In this document: one piece after another, positions 20,746-31,691 of the stretch | Position numbering within the stretch: the stretch's first letter is position 1 | Layout: each line of letters begins with the position of its first letter | NCBI GenBank assembly: GCA_029582165.1 | Contig: CM055877.1 | Coordinates: 28,912,241 to 28,976,240, forward strand | DNA length: 64,000 bases | Direction of reading: 5' to 3' | Source: Portulaca oleracea | Lineage: Eukaryota; Streptophyta; Magnoliopsida; Caryophyllales; Portulacaceae | Program-made: the position numbers and the translations under genes | Notes under the pieces: model-generated | The model's input: only the letters and a program-made list of their open reading frames with translations | The model's database searches: none | What the model was told of the DNA's origin: nothing

Positions 20746-22181
20746 TGATGTATTACCGGGTCAAGAAAGGTTCTTGATTCCGATGATACATAAAACACGT
20801 GTAACCAAACAGGGAAGTGGAGGTGGTTCACGAGATTAGGGGGGAAAAGAGAGGGTGGTTCTCGTGAAAAAGGGTTCTTTGTGGAGGTTATTTTGCCGTG
20901 AGGGCTTTTGTAGTTTCAAGATTCAAGAAAGGTTGAATCTTGAACGGGAAATGGATGAATCTTGGATGGTGATTTGAGGGGGAAGGGTTGACGTTGGAAG
21001 AGGGGAGAGAGAGAGAGGGTGGCGTGAGGTAAGAAGGGGGAGAGAAGGTGAGAGGGTGGCGTTGGAGGTGGAGGAGAGTGAGAGGTTGTTAGATTGTTAT
21101 GGAGAGATAAGGTTGTTGGAAGGTTGTTATGGAGAGAGAGAAGGGAAGGCGAAAAGGATTTGGATTGGTGAGGTGAGTGACGAATTGAAGGGGGCTTAAG
21201 GAGGTGGGGATGGCGATGGGAATGGGGGTAGGTTTAGGATTAATGTGACTTAACTGTATTGACAGAAAGCTCACAGGGTAATTACCTTAACTATATTGAT
21301 AGAAAGGTAAGAATGGATAGATCTAGGTTTCCTAATTGAATCCTCAAAAAGGACAACCTAGGGCTAACTTGACCTAGATCGCAACCTAGGATCAAGCTCT
21401 TCCTAACCACTTGGGTGCCAAACCAAGATACAATAGAAGAAGGGGTGAGGTTAATCCAAACACTCAGGGGGTAAGCTTAAAGCTTGATTCATATTTCTCA
21501 ACTGATGTATCAATTGAATACAAACCTAGGCTATTTATACTAGGAGAGTCCTTAAGGGACTTGTACTCCTACTGGGCGTGGAAGCCAAGCTAAACTAGGC
21601 CTAGGAGTCTCTCTCTTGGCGTGCAAGCCAAGGAGAACTCGTCTAACTACTCCTACTCCTCCTTGGATTAGGAATCCTTATCATAGGGGGAGTTGGTTGT
21701 GACAAACCTTATCCTAATTGGTCTTGGCTTTCCTAATCCAAATTGGATTAGCTACAAAATTAGCCAATTCCTATCTAGGAAATAAAACAAACCTAATCTA
21801 GCCTAATTAAAATAAACACACCAGAAATAATTAATCTATAACTAATTAAATTACATCCAAAAATAAAGATCATAAAATTGGACTTGTATTCTTGACTTGG
21901 ACGTGTACCCTTGCTCCTCTTGGGCTTGGCGTGTGTCTTGGCCCATCTTCTAGGATGTTTGGACATCCTCTTGAAATATGAAACACACCATATGAATGGG
22001 CCTCCGTAGTTCAACCTTGTATCTCTTTTCGTTGGCCCACTTGATGTAGTTGAACCAAACATGCCCTGTTGGCCCTGTATGAGTTGTAGTCCTTTGATGA
22101 AGAACCCTATGTGTATGATGGACCTTTAATTGGACCTTCTTGATTGGGCCTAGGGGAACAAGCGTGGGCTGATTTCCATCA
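20746..22181 (-). repeat. 5' LTR of deleted gypsy element
   Basis: 1,436 bp and complete. It is about 95% or more similar by eye to the split left copy at 13359-14360 and 19492-19651. A TATAAATAG box in element orientation lies near 21531-21540. Upstream of it are CTTGGC/GCCAAG inverted repeats. Confidence 0.85.
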
Positions 22182-22415
22182 TTGAGGTATGTAGATGAAT
22201 GAAGGAGTCATCCTCCTTTTATAGCGAGGCATGGAGTAATCAACCATTCAAACTTGCAATAATCAAGAGACATAATCCAAGTGATATGTCTTTGAATCAT
22301 TCAAGGGGTATCTTGACTGATTTCTCAGTTAATGATCATCCCAATCAATGATCAATAAAATTAATTCCGAGGCTTAAATAAAGGGATCTCAAATACAAAG
22401 ATGACTGGACTTCAC

Positions 22416-22497
22416 CACGGACCGTGTTGCCCCAGTGGAGGTTTTTTGTGCTCTCTGGAAGCCAACACGGTCCGTGTCAAACTAGACACGGTCCTTG
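22416..22497. promoter_or_regulatory. paired CpG dyads, second copia LTR copy
   Basis: CACGGACCGTG (centre 22421), CACGGTCCGTG (22471) and CACGGTCCTTG (22492). The last two are 21 bp apart. Compared with the other LTR, one block of dyads has been lost and another is retained, yet the 21-bp spacing recurs. Confidence 0.5.
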
Positions 22498-22727
22498 TTG
22501 GTCCTGAAAACCTTTTTAAGTTGGTTTTTGACCTTTTCGGTCAATTCCAAGCTTAAACTTTATGTCCTTGTACTTATTAACTCTTGAAATATTTCAATAA
22601 CTAAATTTATGTTTGAACCTCTATAGCGCATAGTCTTGCTAGATATGCTATCAAGGGAGGTGAAAAATTTGGGTTGGGGAGTGTCTTGAGTCCTAAGTTG
22701 GTCAAAAGCTATGTATATGTGGACCGT

Positions 22728-23040
22728 AGGGTTGTAAAAAAAAAAAAAATGTTCGACTCGAAAATTCGATTAAATTCGAACTGCAAAAAAAGTAGGTGGT
22801 CATCGAATTTTGATATGAATTTCTACATTGACCAATTGACCGAAAATTCGAACACACTAATTCCTAATTTTCTATTGTCCGAACCTGGTTCAGACCCAAA
22901 TTATTCTTATTAGATTTGTCCAACCTTAACTTGACCCGAAAAATGTTCCAAAAAAACTAAGTATTGGAAATCAAATTTTCGTCCAATATCGAATTCGTCC
23001 AAATCCGAATTAAGCCAAACCCGAATTTTTGACAACCTTG
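22728..23040. mobile_element. MITE-like element with GGTTGTxAAAA ends
   Basis: It starts AGGGTTGTAAAAAA and ends TTTTTGACAACCTT, a short terminal inverted repeat. The interior is rich in TTCGA/TCGAA and CCGAA motifs. Similar sequence occurs inside the leader intron of the carrier gene (6090-6310). The target duplication is not clear. A hAT-like non-autonomous element is the best guess. The rest of 22605-23593 shows no gene. Confidence 0.4.
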
Positions 23041-23598
23041 CGAACCGGTAAGTTGGTCCATAAAATTCCTCCCCACTCTATCCCAGAGTGATCTCAAAAA
23101 GAAGGCTACAGATGGTTCCAATATTTGAATGAAGTCTTTTGGGATTTTCAATTGTAACATGTTGCGCCTTATTGATTATTGTAGATTTTTAGTATTGGAC
23201 TGAATGGTTGCGAGTTTTTTTTTTCTATATTTTCTAATTGATCTCAGTTCCCTTGATCGAGACAAAAAGTGCAATGGTTTAAAACCAATAGCGATGCACA
23301 CAACCTTCTCAATCCAACTACTATTAAAAAAAATATGTCATTCAAAAACACCTTAATCATATATAAGAATTTAAAGGAATGATTATGGACACTCTGCAAC
23401 TCAGAGGCCCTAGGTTTATATATATGTATTAATGTACAATATACAAAGAGTATTTATGAAAACTCTACACAAATGTATCCAAAAATATTATGTAATATAA
23501 GTTTTTTCTTGAATATTCTATCACGTTTCATTAATTTGTACGGGCGGATGCACAGACAAGTTGGATTTTGAAAATAGAAACATGTCAGGAGCAATCCG

Positions 23599-23829
23599 TG
23601 AAAACCTTCAAAGAGAAACTGTGAAGGAAAGGAAGAGAAAGAGAAAGAGAAAGAGAGAATGACAGAAATATGTTATTGATGAAATAGGATCACTGAGCTC
23701 TCAATGATATAACAGGAAAAACAAAAGACCTCCTTAAATAAGGAGGGGGAAGAAAAGACACGACAAAGAAAAACAAGAAAAACCTAACTAACGTAACTAC
23801 AAAAATAAAAAAACATATATATACCAACA
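23599..23829 (-). repeat. 3' LTR of copia element
   Basis: 231 bp, similar to 28931-29147. The internal side has the polypurine tract (plus strand ACCCCCCCTTC, 23830-23840). A TTATTTAAGG box, palindromic with its flank (CCTTAAATAAGG), is the only TATA-like element. Confidence 0.9.
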
Positions 23830-23838
23830 ACCCCCCCT

Positions 23839-24988
23839 TCAAATTGGTGGTTGATAAACCCCCAATTTGCTAAGATTTGTATGATGCTGAACTCCTGTTA
23901 GTGGTTTAGTTAGAAGATTTGCTAACTGATGCTTAGTAGACACATGATTGAGAGTAATCAGGCCTTCCATCAGCTTGGACATGACAAAATGGCAATCTAG
24001 TTCAATATGCTTCGTTCGATCATGAAAAACAGGGTTCTTTGCAATGTGAATAGCAGCTTGGCTATCACATTTTATTGGTATTGGTATGATGTTAGTAATG
24101 CACAGCTCATGTAAAAGTCTTGACATCCAAGCCAGCTCAGCAGTTACTCTTCTTAAGCTCCTATATTCTGCCTCTGCAGAAGACAAGCTCACTGATTGCT
24201 ACTTCTTAGACTTCCAAGAAACCAAAGTCTTTCCCAAGAAAATAACTAACCCACTTACTGACCTGCGAGAGTGACAACAAGCAGCCCAATCAGAATCACA
24301 ATATGCAGTAAGTGAGTAGTCAAAATTAGTACTTAATAAGATGCCAAGAGAAGATCTTCCCTTAAGATATCTGAGGACATGGAGTGCAACCATGAAATGG
24401 GGAACTCTTGGAGTCTGCATGAATTGACTCAAATGCTGGACTGCAAAACTGATATCAGGTCTAGTGTTTGTAAGGAAATTTAGTTTTCCAATTAGCTTCC
24501 TATATAGAGTTGGGATGTCAAATAATTCTCCAAAGTTTGGAGATAATTTTTGATTTAGATCCAAAGGAGTGATCACAACAGGCATAGAATCAAACTTGAA
24601 CTCATGTATCGGTGTCTTTGTGAATTTTTACTGTGTGAGAAGCAGACCTTCTTCAGTTGTCAGGACTTCAATGCCCAAGAAATAACTCACCTGACCCAAG
24701 TCTTTAACCTTGAATGTGGTGTCAAGATAATGTTTGATACTTTGTATCTCAACATTATTGCTCCCTGTTAGCAGAATGTCATCTACATAGACAGCTAGGA
24801 AAACAACAAGATCATCATTTTTCTTCCAAAAAAGAGAATAATCATTTTCATAATGAGAATACCCCCTCTTGTATAATGTCTCAACAAGCTTGGCATACCA
24901 TTTCCTTGAGGCTTGTTTGAGACCATAAAGTGACTTATTCAATTTACACAGAGCATTTGGAGTCACACTGTTCAATCCAGGAGGAACC

Positions 24989-25077
<89 letters not shown>

Positions 25078-25185
25078 TTTCAAGTCTCCATGTAGAAATG
25101 CATTATTTACATCCAACTGATGAAAAACCCGGCCTTTTTTGACAACTATTGCCATAAGAATTCTAATGGTAGTCATTTTGATCAC
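23839..25185 (-). pseudogene. copia RT and RNase H, interrupted
   Basis: One frame contains the copia RT: FHQLDVNNAFLHGDL, then a repeat-encoded Tyr-Ile run, KSLYGLKQASRKWY, and the catalytic YVDDILLTG. RNase H follows (YCDSDWAAC, SSAEAEYRSL, KHIELDCHFV, LLTKPL). In-frame stops lie at 24628 and 24199. The Tyr-Ile run of more than 25 residues (25002-25074) replaces a short VYMK-type segment and would deform the enzyme. The frame continues upstream across a stop at 25222. Confidence 0.9.
24993..25074. repeat. (TA)n microsatellite inside RT coding region
   Basis: About 40 TA dinucleotides in a row. On the minus strand it stays in frame with RT and reads as alternating Tyr-Ile. A seed TATATA exists in normal copia RT at this position, so slippage in place is likely. 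Confidence 0.9.
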
Positions 25186-25221
25186 AAGGGAGAAGGTATC
25201 AGTGTAATCTATTCCTTCCTT

Positions 25222-25677
25222 CTAAGTGAAACCTTGTACTACTAATCTGGCTTTTAATCTCTCAATAATTCCATCTGCCCTATGCTTAACTTTGTACACC
25301 CATCTGCAGCATATGGGCTTCTTTCCTGGAGGTAATGACATGATTTCCCATGTATCATTGGAAATAAGGGCCTGAAACTCTTGTTGCATAGCCTCCTGCC
25401 AGCCAGGGTGTCTAGAGGCTTCATAGTAGGAGGCAGGCTCATTGTAGTTCAAGTGATTTAGCAAGGACTGACTGTGAGCATGAAGAGCATTATAATCATA
25501 GGAGTGTGTGGGTTCCTGCAGGCACAGGTTAGTAATAGTTGCCAAACACAAAGCATTGGAATCATCTTGATGAGCCAAGAAGGTATAATCTTCTAAATAG
25601 GTTGGAGTCTTGTGAGCTCTAGTGGATCTTCTAACAACAGGTTCTATGTTATTGTTATCATTGGATGTAGGAAATCT
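25222..25677 (-). pseudogene. copia pol: integrase tail and RT N-terminal block
   Basis: The frame runs from a variable linker (VVRRSTRAHKTPTYLEDY, the usual S/T-R-x-RK-PP-like linker before RT) into HPGWQEAMQQEFQAL, NDTWEIMSLPPGKKPI, the WVYKVK strand and ERLKARLVVQGFT. It ends at a TAG (25222-25224) where intact elements read on. Its 5' side is cut by the MITE at 25686-26237, after which the integrase frame resumes. Confidence 0.88.
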
Positions 25678-25685
25678 GTCCTGAG

Positions 25686-26237
25686 TAGGGGTGGAAGAAA
25701 AATCCGGAACCGGCACACCGAACCGGAAACCGGATAAAAAAAACCGGGAATGGGCAACACCGAACCGGTTTAAAAATCTGGTGCACTGCACCGGAAAAAC
25801 CGGATACTAAACGGGGCGGTTCCAGTTTGGGATATTCACACCGACGGGGAACCGGCACCGCACCGTTAATATAATTAAATATATATATATATATAAATTT
25901 TGGTTTTAAAAAAAATTCTACCCAAAAATTAATACAAAAATAATATAAATTAACTAGTTAAAAAAAAAAAGAACATTAGATGTTAATGTGTTATTGGGTT
26001 GGGTATTTTTTATTAAATAGAGATTTTTTTTTATTAAATCGAGATTTTTTGATGTTTGATAGAAATTTATGCGGTTCCGGTTCACCGGTGAAACCGCACT
26101 GTTAAAGCCGGTGCACCGGTTTTTAAAAACCGGGTGATTCGGTTCCGGTTCCGGTTTATGGTTTTCGCGCACCGTTTCATCCGGTGCATCGCTTCGGCGC
26201 ACCGAAACCGCACCGCATCGCACCGTTTCCACCCCTA
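25686..26237. mobile_element. hAT-type MITE inserted in copia pol
   Basis: 552 bp. The terminal inverted repeats TAGGGGTGGAA and TTTCCACCCCTA are flanked by a perfect 8-bp duplication GTCCTGAG (25678-25685 and 26238-26245). It has subterminal repeats of ACCGGTT/CCGGAACC type and an AT-rich middle. There is no transposase. The 8-bp duplication and GGGGTGG ends identify the hAT superfamily. Removing it with one duplication copy makes the interrupted copia frame continuous. Confidence 0.93.
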
Positions 26238-26245
26238 GTCCTGAG

Positions 26246-27477
26246 GTTGTTCAATGTCAGGATTAACCTGATTAGTAGTTTGATCTGATTCTAAATCAGA
26301 TCTGCTATTGATTTGATTGCTGACATTACTTTCCAGCTGGTTATCAGAGAAAATATTGTGATTGTTGTCTTTGTAAAAATTAGAAGGAAAAGACCTTGTA
26401 TCATGATTTGTTTCATCCAAAGGATATGTATCCTCACAGAAGACTATATCCCTGGAAACAATGAACTTCTTAGTATCTAAAGTCATCACTTTGTAGGCCT
26501 TCTTTCCCATAGGATACCCTAAGAAAACACAAGGAACAGCCTTGGGTTCTAACTTTGACCTAGCTTGTTTTAAAGTTGACACAAAACAAAGGCAACCAAA
26601 AGTCTTTAAATTTTTCAGATCATGAGGTTTACCATTCAGAACTTCAAAAGGAGATTTTCCATTCAAAACCTTGGCTGGCATTCTATTTATGAGGTAAGTG
26701 GCTGTCATTAAACAGTCTCCCCAAAACTTTTGTAGGAAGTTTGGATTGAAAAAGCAAGGCTCTACAGACTTCCAATAAATGTTTGTGTTTTCTTTCAACT
26801 ACCCCATTTTGTTGGGGAGTTTGAACACAACTAGTATGATACAAAATTCCTTTTTCACTAAAAAAATCTTTTGCAGATTGGTTCAGACCTAGTTCTAAGG
26901 CATTGTTAGATCTAATGATCTTAATTCTCTTTTCATATTGGGTCTCAACCATGTTAACAAAAGACCTTATTATAGACAGGGACTGATCTTTTGTGACCAT
27001 TATATGAGTTCAGGTGCTTCTTGATAAATCATCTACAATGGTGAGGAAATATCTGTGTCCTGTGTAAGTCTTTGTAGAATAGGGGCCCCAAATATCAATA
27101 TGTATAAGCTCAAATATTCTTTTAGAGGTAATATTACTGCGTGGAAAGGGAAGCCTATGTTGTTTTTCCTTGTGACATATCTCACAGTTTGACACAGCAA
27201 AATTACTAACATGAATGTAGTTGTGAGTATGTAATTGTGCTAATTTCCTGTAAGAAACATGTCCTAATCTCTTATGGCATAAGACACAAGATTTGCAAAA
27301 CATAGCACTACTAGTGTTAACTGTCCACTTATTACAAGCATTCTCAGATTTATTAGGCTTGGTGTAGTCTTCTTTCTTATCAATCTTCCCAGTCTTGGTC
27401 ATTTGGTCATCAAGGACATAGAGGCCTCCAGTGGTTCTACCAAGAACCAGAGGCCTCCTCAAGGAAGGGCCCTGCAA
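26246..27477 (-). pseudogene. copia integrase, mutated
   Basis: The gag-pre-integrase zinc finger (HKRLGHVSYRKL, CEICHKEKQ) leads to the core: HIDIWGP carries the first catalytic Asp. The second motif reads IRSNNALEL, where IRSDN is expected, so that Asp is Asn. The Glu motif QNGVVERKHKHLLE is intact. The C-terminal part includes YLINRMP, FGCLCFV and GYPMGKKAYK. A frameshift near 26790 and a stop near 27003 separate the pieces. It is inactive by both catalytic substitution and frame breaks. Confidence 0.88.
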
Positions 27478-27675
27478 GGTACAATTTTCTTGTCTAACCC
27501 CAGTTGTTCACTAAGTCTCTTAACTGAAATTAGATTAAAAGTAAAGTAGGGCACAAATAGGACATTATTGAGCAACAATTTTTTCATTCAATTTATAGTC
27601 TCCACATTGTTTAACTTTGACTCTTTCTTGATTAGGCAGAATAATTGAAATGGGTTTGTTAAGGTCTCTAAGATT

Positions 27676-28880
27676 TCATAGATTATATTCATCACGAACC
27701 ATGTGATCTGAAGCCCCTGAATCAATTATCCACTTCCTATTATCTATATTAGACATCATACAGAAATCATAAGAGGGAGTTGTGCAAATACCAGCCATAA
27801 ATGCAGGTTTAAGTTCCTCTTCTGATGCTGAATCTTCCTTCTTGGAGACTCCTTGCAATTTTGAGAGAAACTGTATCATCTGTTTGGTTTGTCCCGGATC
27901 CAAGCCTGGAAGAGCAAAGTCCCCAGATTCTGTACTTTCTTCATTCTAAGCAGCATAAGCGAACCTCCCACTTTGATTTGCTCCATTCCTATTCTTGTTG
28001 GATTGGCCTCTTTTTCTATTTTCACTTGGATACCCGTGAATCTTATAACATTTTTCAATAGGATGTCCAGGTCTTTTACAGTAAAAACATATGACAGTCT
28101 CCTTTCTTGAGGGAGGTTTTTTGATTGTGCTGAATGTTGTGAGGTTGCTTGGAAAGATGCACTGTCAGACAGAAAATTGGAGTTCTGTCTGACTTGTCTT
28201 TGTCTTTCCTCCTGAAGGGCCATGGCATATACTTGGCTTAGGTTAGGAAAGGGATTCATGATCAAGATGTTACCTCTAAAGGCAGTGTAGCATTCATTAA
28301 GTCCCATCAATAACTGAATGATCTTGTGATCTTCTGCATATTTGACCAAGGCTGAATTAATCTTCTGGTCGTATGTACACTTGCCACATCCACAACGGGG
28401 CAGTCCATCTGCTAATGAGAGTTCATCCCAAAGCTTCTTGCATTTGCTGAAATATGCAGCTATGTCCATGTTCACTTGACCCAGTGAACTGACTGCTTGG
28501 TGCAATTGGTACACCTTTGCTTTGTTTGATTGACCATATCGTTCAATCATTTCTTTCCATAACAAACTTGGGGTTTCTGAATAGAGGACACTCTCTCGAA
28601 TATCCTTACTCAGAGAATTAAGGAGCTAAGAGATTATCATATCTTGACACCTTTTCCAGAAAGGGAGGAGAGGAGAGTTCTTGCCTGGTTCTTCATAGGA
28701 TCCATCCACAAAAACTAGTTTATTCTTTGCTGAGAGTGCTATAGAGGCAAACCTTTTCCAGTTCTCGAAATCCTCACCAGAAAAGGGTTCAGCCACGAGA
28801 GATTGCCCAGGATGATCAGAAGGATGGACAAAAAGAGGATCTGAGGGATCAATGGTAACAGATTTCTTGTTGTCTTCCAT
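27676..28880 (-). pseudogene. copia gag and protease, interrupted
   Basis: Gag starts at 28880 (FSGEDFENWKRFASIAL), meets a TAG at 28626-28628, and continues from about 28590 with the UBN2-type gag core (KLWDELSLADGL, IIQLLMGLNECY). A frameshift near 28110 moves the zinc knuckle to another frame. The protease motif WIIDSGASDHMV is intact near 27720-27690. The domain order is normal for copia. The frame then stops before the integrase region (27478-27675, degenerate). Confidence 0.88.
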
Positions 28881-28915
28881 GGATTATGTCAAGGTAGGCA
28901 GGGGCAGGAACTAAA

Positions 28916-28930
28916 CCTGCTCTGATACCA
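28916..28930 (-). other. primer binding site of copia element
   Basis: On the minus strand TGGTATCAGAGC directly follows the 5' LTR end. It is complementary to initiator tRNA-Met. Confidence 0.9.
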
Positions 28931-29147
28931 TGAAAACCTTCAAACAAAAACTGTGAAGGAAAGGAAGAGAAAGAGAGAAATTTGTTATTGATGAAATAGG
29001 ATCACTGAGCTCTCAATAATACAACAGGAAAAACAAAAGACCTCCTTAAATAAGGAGGAGGAAGAAAAGACACGACAAAGAAAAGAAAAGAAAAACCTAA
29101 CTAACCTAACTAAAAAAATAAAAAATACATATATATATATACCAACA
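28931..29147 (-). repeat. 5' LTR of copia element
   Basis: 217 bp. It ends ACCAACA against the ATCCG duplication. It differs from the other LTR by several small indels, so the insertion is not recent. Confidence 0.9.
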
Positions 29148-29152
29148 ATCCG

Positions 29153-30376
29153 ACCCAACCGTCTCAGACTTTTGGAAGGACTACAGCTGTGCCAAGCAGT
29201 CTCATCGGAATTGCCATAGTCAGGCGACCTCATTGGTGGTGCTCGTGGCGGCATATATGGTTTAATGGTCAAATTGGGTCCTTTGTGTCATCATTTGGAT
29301 TTCGTCATCACGGTGTCTTCCAATCAACTTCTTCGTGGGCAAGTGGCTCCTTGTCGTCGTCAGTGATCTTTCAATCAGCTTAACTCACACAATACCATCT
29401 GGAAAATAAGCTGCTATGGATGGGTGCAAGAAAATATGGCCAAAGTAGTGAGTAAGTGGACAATTAAGGAAGGGGAAAAATTACGTTATTTTGGGATATA
29501 GAATCTCGATCAATAATAACGCTCGTGATTTTTTTTTTTTAAAAAACAAAGTTGCAATAGGGCAATACTTGCCATTAACTCATGTGAGGGTGTGAAAATA
29601 AAAAATAAATAAAAAAAGCTAGCCATTGATGCAACAATCAAGGGTTTGGATCAATCATGATCACATGTTTACACGGATCATTCAAAGTTCAATATTACTA
29701 TGTAAAATCCTAATTGTAAAAACATTAATTTTCAATTACATGATTTATAATCAAAATATTTAATTTCTACCGTATTTCCCATTGAAACTTGAATATTTTA
29801 TATATCAATTAAAATAAATGAAAGTTAGTGACATTTTCCTGTTATTTGAATTGATAGTAGTGACATTTTTATCCAAACAATCTATCAACCGGTTCACAAT
29901 CCGCTATAGGAATTTTAGTGACATTTTTTACTGATTTGGAAAATTGACTAGGAATAATGACAACTTTTAGAAGCCAATGAAATTTTTGATTAAAATGGAA
30001 AGTTGAGTGACATTTTTATTCAACCATTCCGAATATTAGACAGTAATCAAACTTCCAATTGAAAATTATTTGCAGTGTGTTTTATTCATAGTATATGTGC
30101 CAAAATATTAGCTATCTGAAAGCCATGTCTACGTGCAATAAAATTGATAGAAGAAAATATATAAACCCAAGTGAAGTTGATCTTTTGTGATCGTTGTCGA
30201 TCGAGAAAGTTGTTTTGGTTGTAGTTAATCCTTGTTGTTTTACTTATATTTTTGCAATTTTTTTGTGGGCATGTGTCTTTTGAAATGGGTTATTTGCTAT
30301 TTTGTATTGCGGTTTTGCTATATTTTGCAAACCTTTAAACCTTTGACTTGTAATAATCGAAAAAAATATAAACATT
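29153..30376. other. AT-rich intergenic region
   Basis: No gene is supported. 29153-29390 is somewhat GC-richer and continues the pre-insertion sequence left of 23594. The motif AGTGACATTTTT recurs four times between 29826 and 30020 in one orientation, which suggests a degenerate MITE. Confidence 0.4.
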
Positions 30377-30460
30377 TGTCAGAAGTGGGATTTGAACCCA
30401 CGCCCTCATAAGCGGACCGGAACTTGAGTCTGACGCCTTACACCACTCGGCCATCCTGAC
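30377..30460 (-). tRNA. trnL-CAA: tRNA-Leu(CAA)
   Basis: 84 nt on the minus strand. The acceptor stem GTCAGGA pairs with TTCTGAC plus discriminator A. The A box (GGCCGAGTGGT) and B box (GGTTCAAATCC) are intact. The anticodon CAA is at 30424-30426 within loop CTCAAGT, with a long variable arm as expected for class II tRNA-Leu. A run of seven T on the minus strand (plus-strand A run at about 30360-30366) is a good Pol III terminator. The anticodon stem has one A-C mismatch (TCAGA against TCCGG), so the gene may be weakened. No intron. Confidence 0.9.
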
Positions 30461-30507
30461 TGAGTTGATAAAAGAAAGAGTTTTTCTTATTTTATTATTT
30501 CGTTAAC

Positions 30508-31433
30508 ATTTTGGACCTTCTATTTTAGGATAATTAATGTTCTGAATCATTCGTTTTCAATGTTAATTTTTTGGACCTTATAGTTTTTGAACTCAATAAA
30601 AAAGAACGTTAAAGCTTGAGGGATGAGAAAAAAGATTCGTGTCTCATTTTTCTTTTTTTTTTCTCATGTTTGAATTTCTTGCTCGATTAAGGCCAGACTT
30701 CATAGATAAAGTTAAAAATGATATTAAAGCTAATACATCTCATGTCGGAGCTATTTAAACCCCTAAATACCTTTGAGAGTAGCCCAAAATGTACTTTAGG
30801 TCTATGGGTCAAATACATATCAATTACAAAGGGAATGATAGGTAAAGTGACAATTATAAAGTTTATTATAGTTTCAATATCAATTTTAACCTCACTTACT
30901 TCATTCCATTTTATCTATCACTTATTAAATACTTTATGGTCTCTAACAAGCTAATTTTACCAATCATGACCTAATTTTTAAAAATGATTAAATACTGATT
31001 GACGACAAATGTCAGGACTAAGATTATAATTGATATTGAAACTATAATACACTTTGTAATGGTTATCTTACCTATATATCAATCCCTTTGTAATTGATCT
31101 ATATTTGACCCATTGAGCCTAAAGTATGTTTTGAGCTACTCGGTACGCTTTTGTTGCTTAGAAGGGTACTTAGAGATCTAAGTAGCTCCGACATGAATAA
31201 GAAATGTGTATTATAACTTTAATATTAGTTTTGACATTAGTCTTGAAGTTTGGCATCAATCGGGAAAGAAATTCAAACATGGGAAAAAAAGAAAAACATG
31301 ATACGGTCTTTTTATCAGCCCACAAATTTTAGGTTCCTTTTTTGTTCAGCGTTTAAACTTTGTGGCGTAAAAAATTAACATTGAAAACTAAGTGTTCAGA
31401 AAATTAATTACCCTAAAATGGAAGGCCCAAAAT
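30508..31433. mobile_element. long fold-back element (about 450-bp arms)
   Basis: The left arm (30508 to about 30950) matches the reverse complement of 31000-31433. For example, ATTTTGGACCTTCTATTTTAGG at the left faces CCTAAAATGGAAGGCCC at the right, and CATGTCGGAGCTATTTAA faces AGTAGCTCCGACATG. The arms diverge by perhaps 15-20%. The spacer is about 50-60 bp and no coding region is seen. The structure suits a MULE-like or fold-back transposon relic. The target duplication was not resolved. Confidence 0.7.
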
Positions 31434-31691
31434 GCAAATTAAAAATCATAAAAATAAACTTAGAATGTGCTATTATATGTATACTCTATAGTAAGAGCGA
31501 CACTTTTGTTTTTGTGTTTTGCAACTTGCTTTGTGTGCTTGCTTGCTTGTGTTCACACACGAATTTACTTTTTCGCCTTTGAGTATAATAATTAATCATC
31601 AACTTGCCTATAGCTTGTATTCACACACGAATTTACGACTTTACTCTTGACTACAATAACTAGGCAATATAGGTCGATTGTATATCTGGAT

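Larger units (their letters stand above)
13359..22181 (-). mobile_element. Ty3/gypsy element, deleted (middle nest layer)
   Basis: It is inserted in the right LTR of the copia element with the 5-bp duplication TTGAG (13354-13358 and 22182-22186). It begins TGATGTATTACCGGG and ends GATTTCCATCA. The 5' LTR is 20746-22181 (1,436 bp), with an initiator-Met-type primer site (minus TGGTATCAGAGC, 20730-20741) directly inside it. The other LTR is 13359-14360 continuing at 19492 to about 19651, where it is cut off and joined to the interior. Only protease and the start of RT remain between the LTRs. The innermost element sits in its left LTR. Confidence 0.9.
11335..22599 (-). mobile_element. Ty1/copia element, internally deleted, hosting nested insertions
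   Basis: The left LTR (11335-12033, 699 bp) and the right LTR (13112-13358 plus 22187-22599) match along their length. Both start TGTTGAGAAAG and end in CCAACA (left) or TCAATA (right). A perfect 5-bp duplication ACTAA flanks the whole element (11330-11334 and 22600-22604). The remnant gag and RNase H code read on the minus strand, so the right LTR is the 5' LTR. A polypurine tract (minus strand GGCGGGGGAT) abuts the left LTR. The internal region is only 1,078 bp, so most of pol is gone. A second retrotransposon split the right LTR at 13358/22182. Confidence 0.9.
23599..29147 (-). mobile_element. Ty1/copia element, full length but decayed
   Basis: It has short LTRs (231 and 217 bp, TGAAAACCTTCAAA...CCAACA) and the 5-bp duplication ATCCG (23594-23598 and 29148-29152). 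The order on the minus strand is 5' LTR, Met primer site, gag, protease, integrase, RT, RNase H, a GAAGGGGGGG tract, 3' LTR: the copia order. It carries a 552-bp hAT-type MITE and a long (TA)n expansion. Without the MITE and its duplication it is 4,989 bp, a normal copia length. Several stops and two frameshifts make it inactive. Confidence 0.95.

Noticed and set aside
24930..25142. Plus-strand Tyr-Ile repeat ORF
   Set aside because: It is the complement of the (TA)n run within the minus-strand RT.
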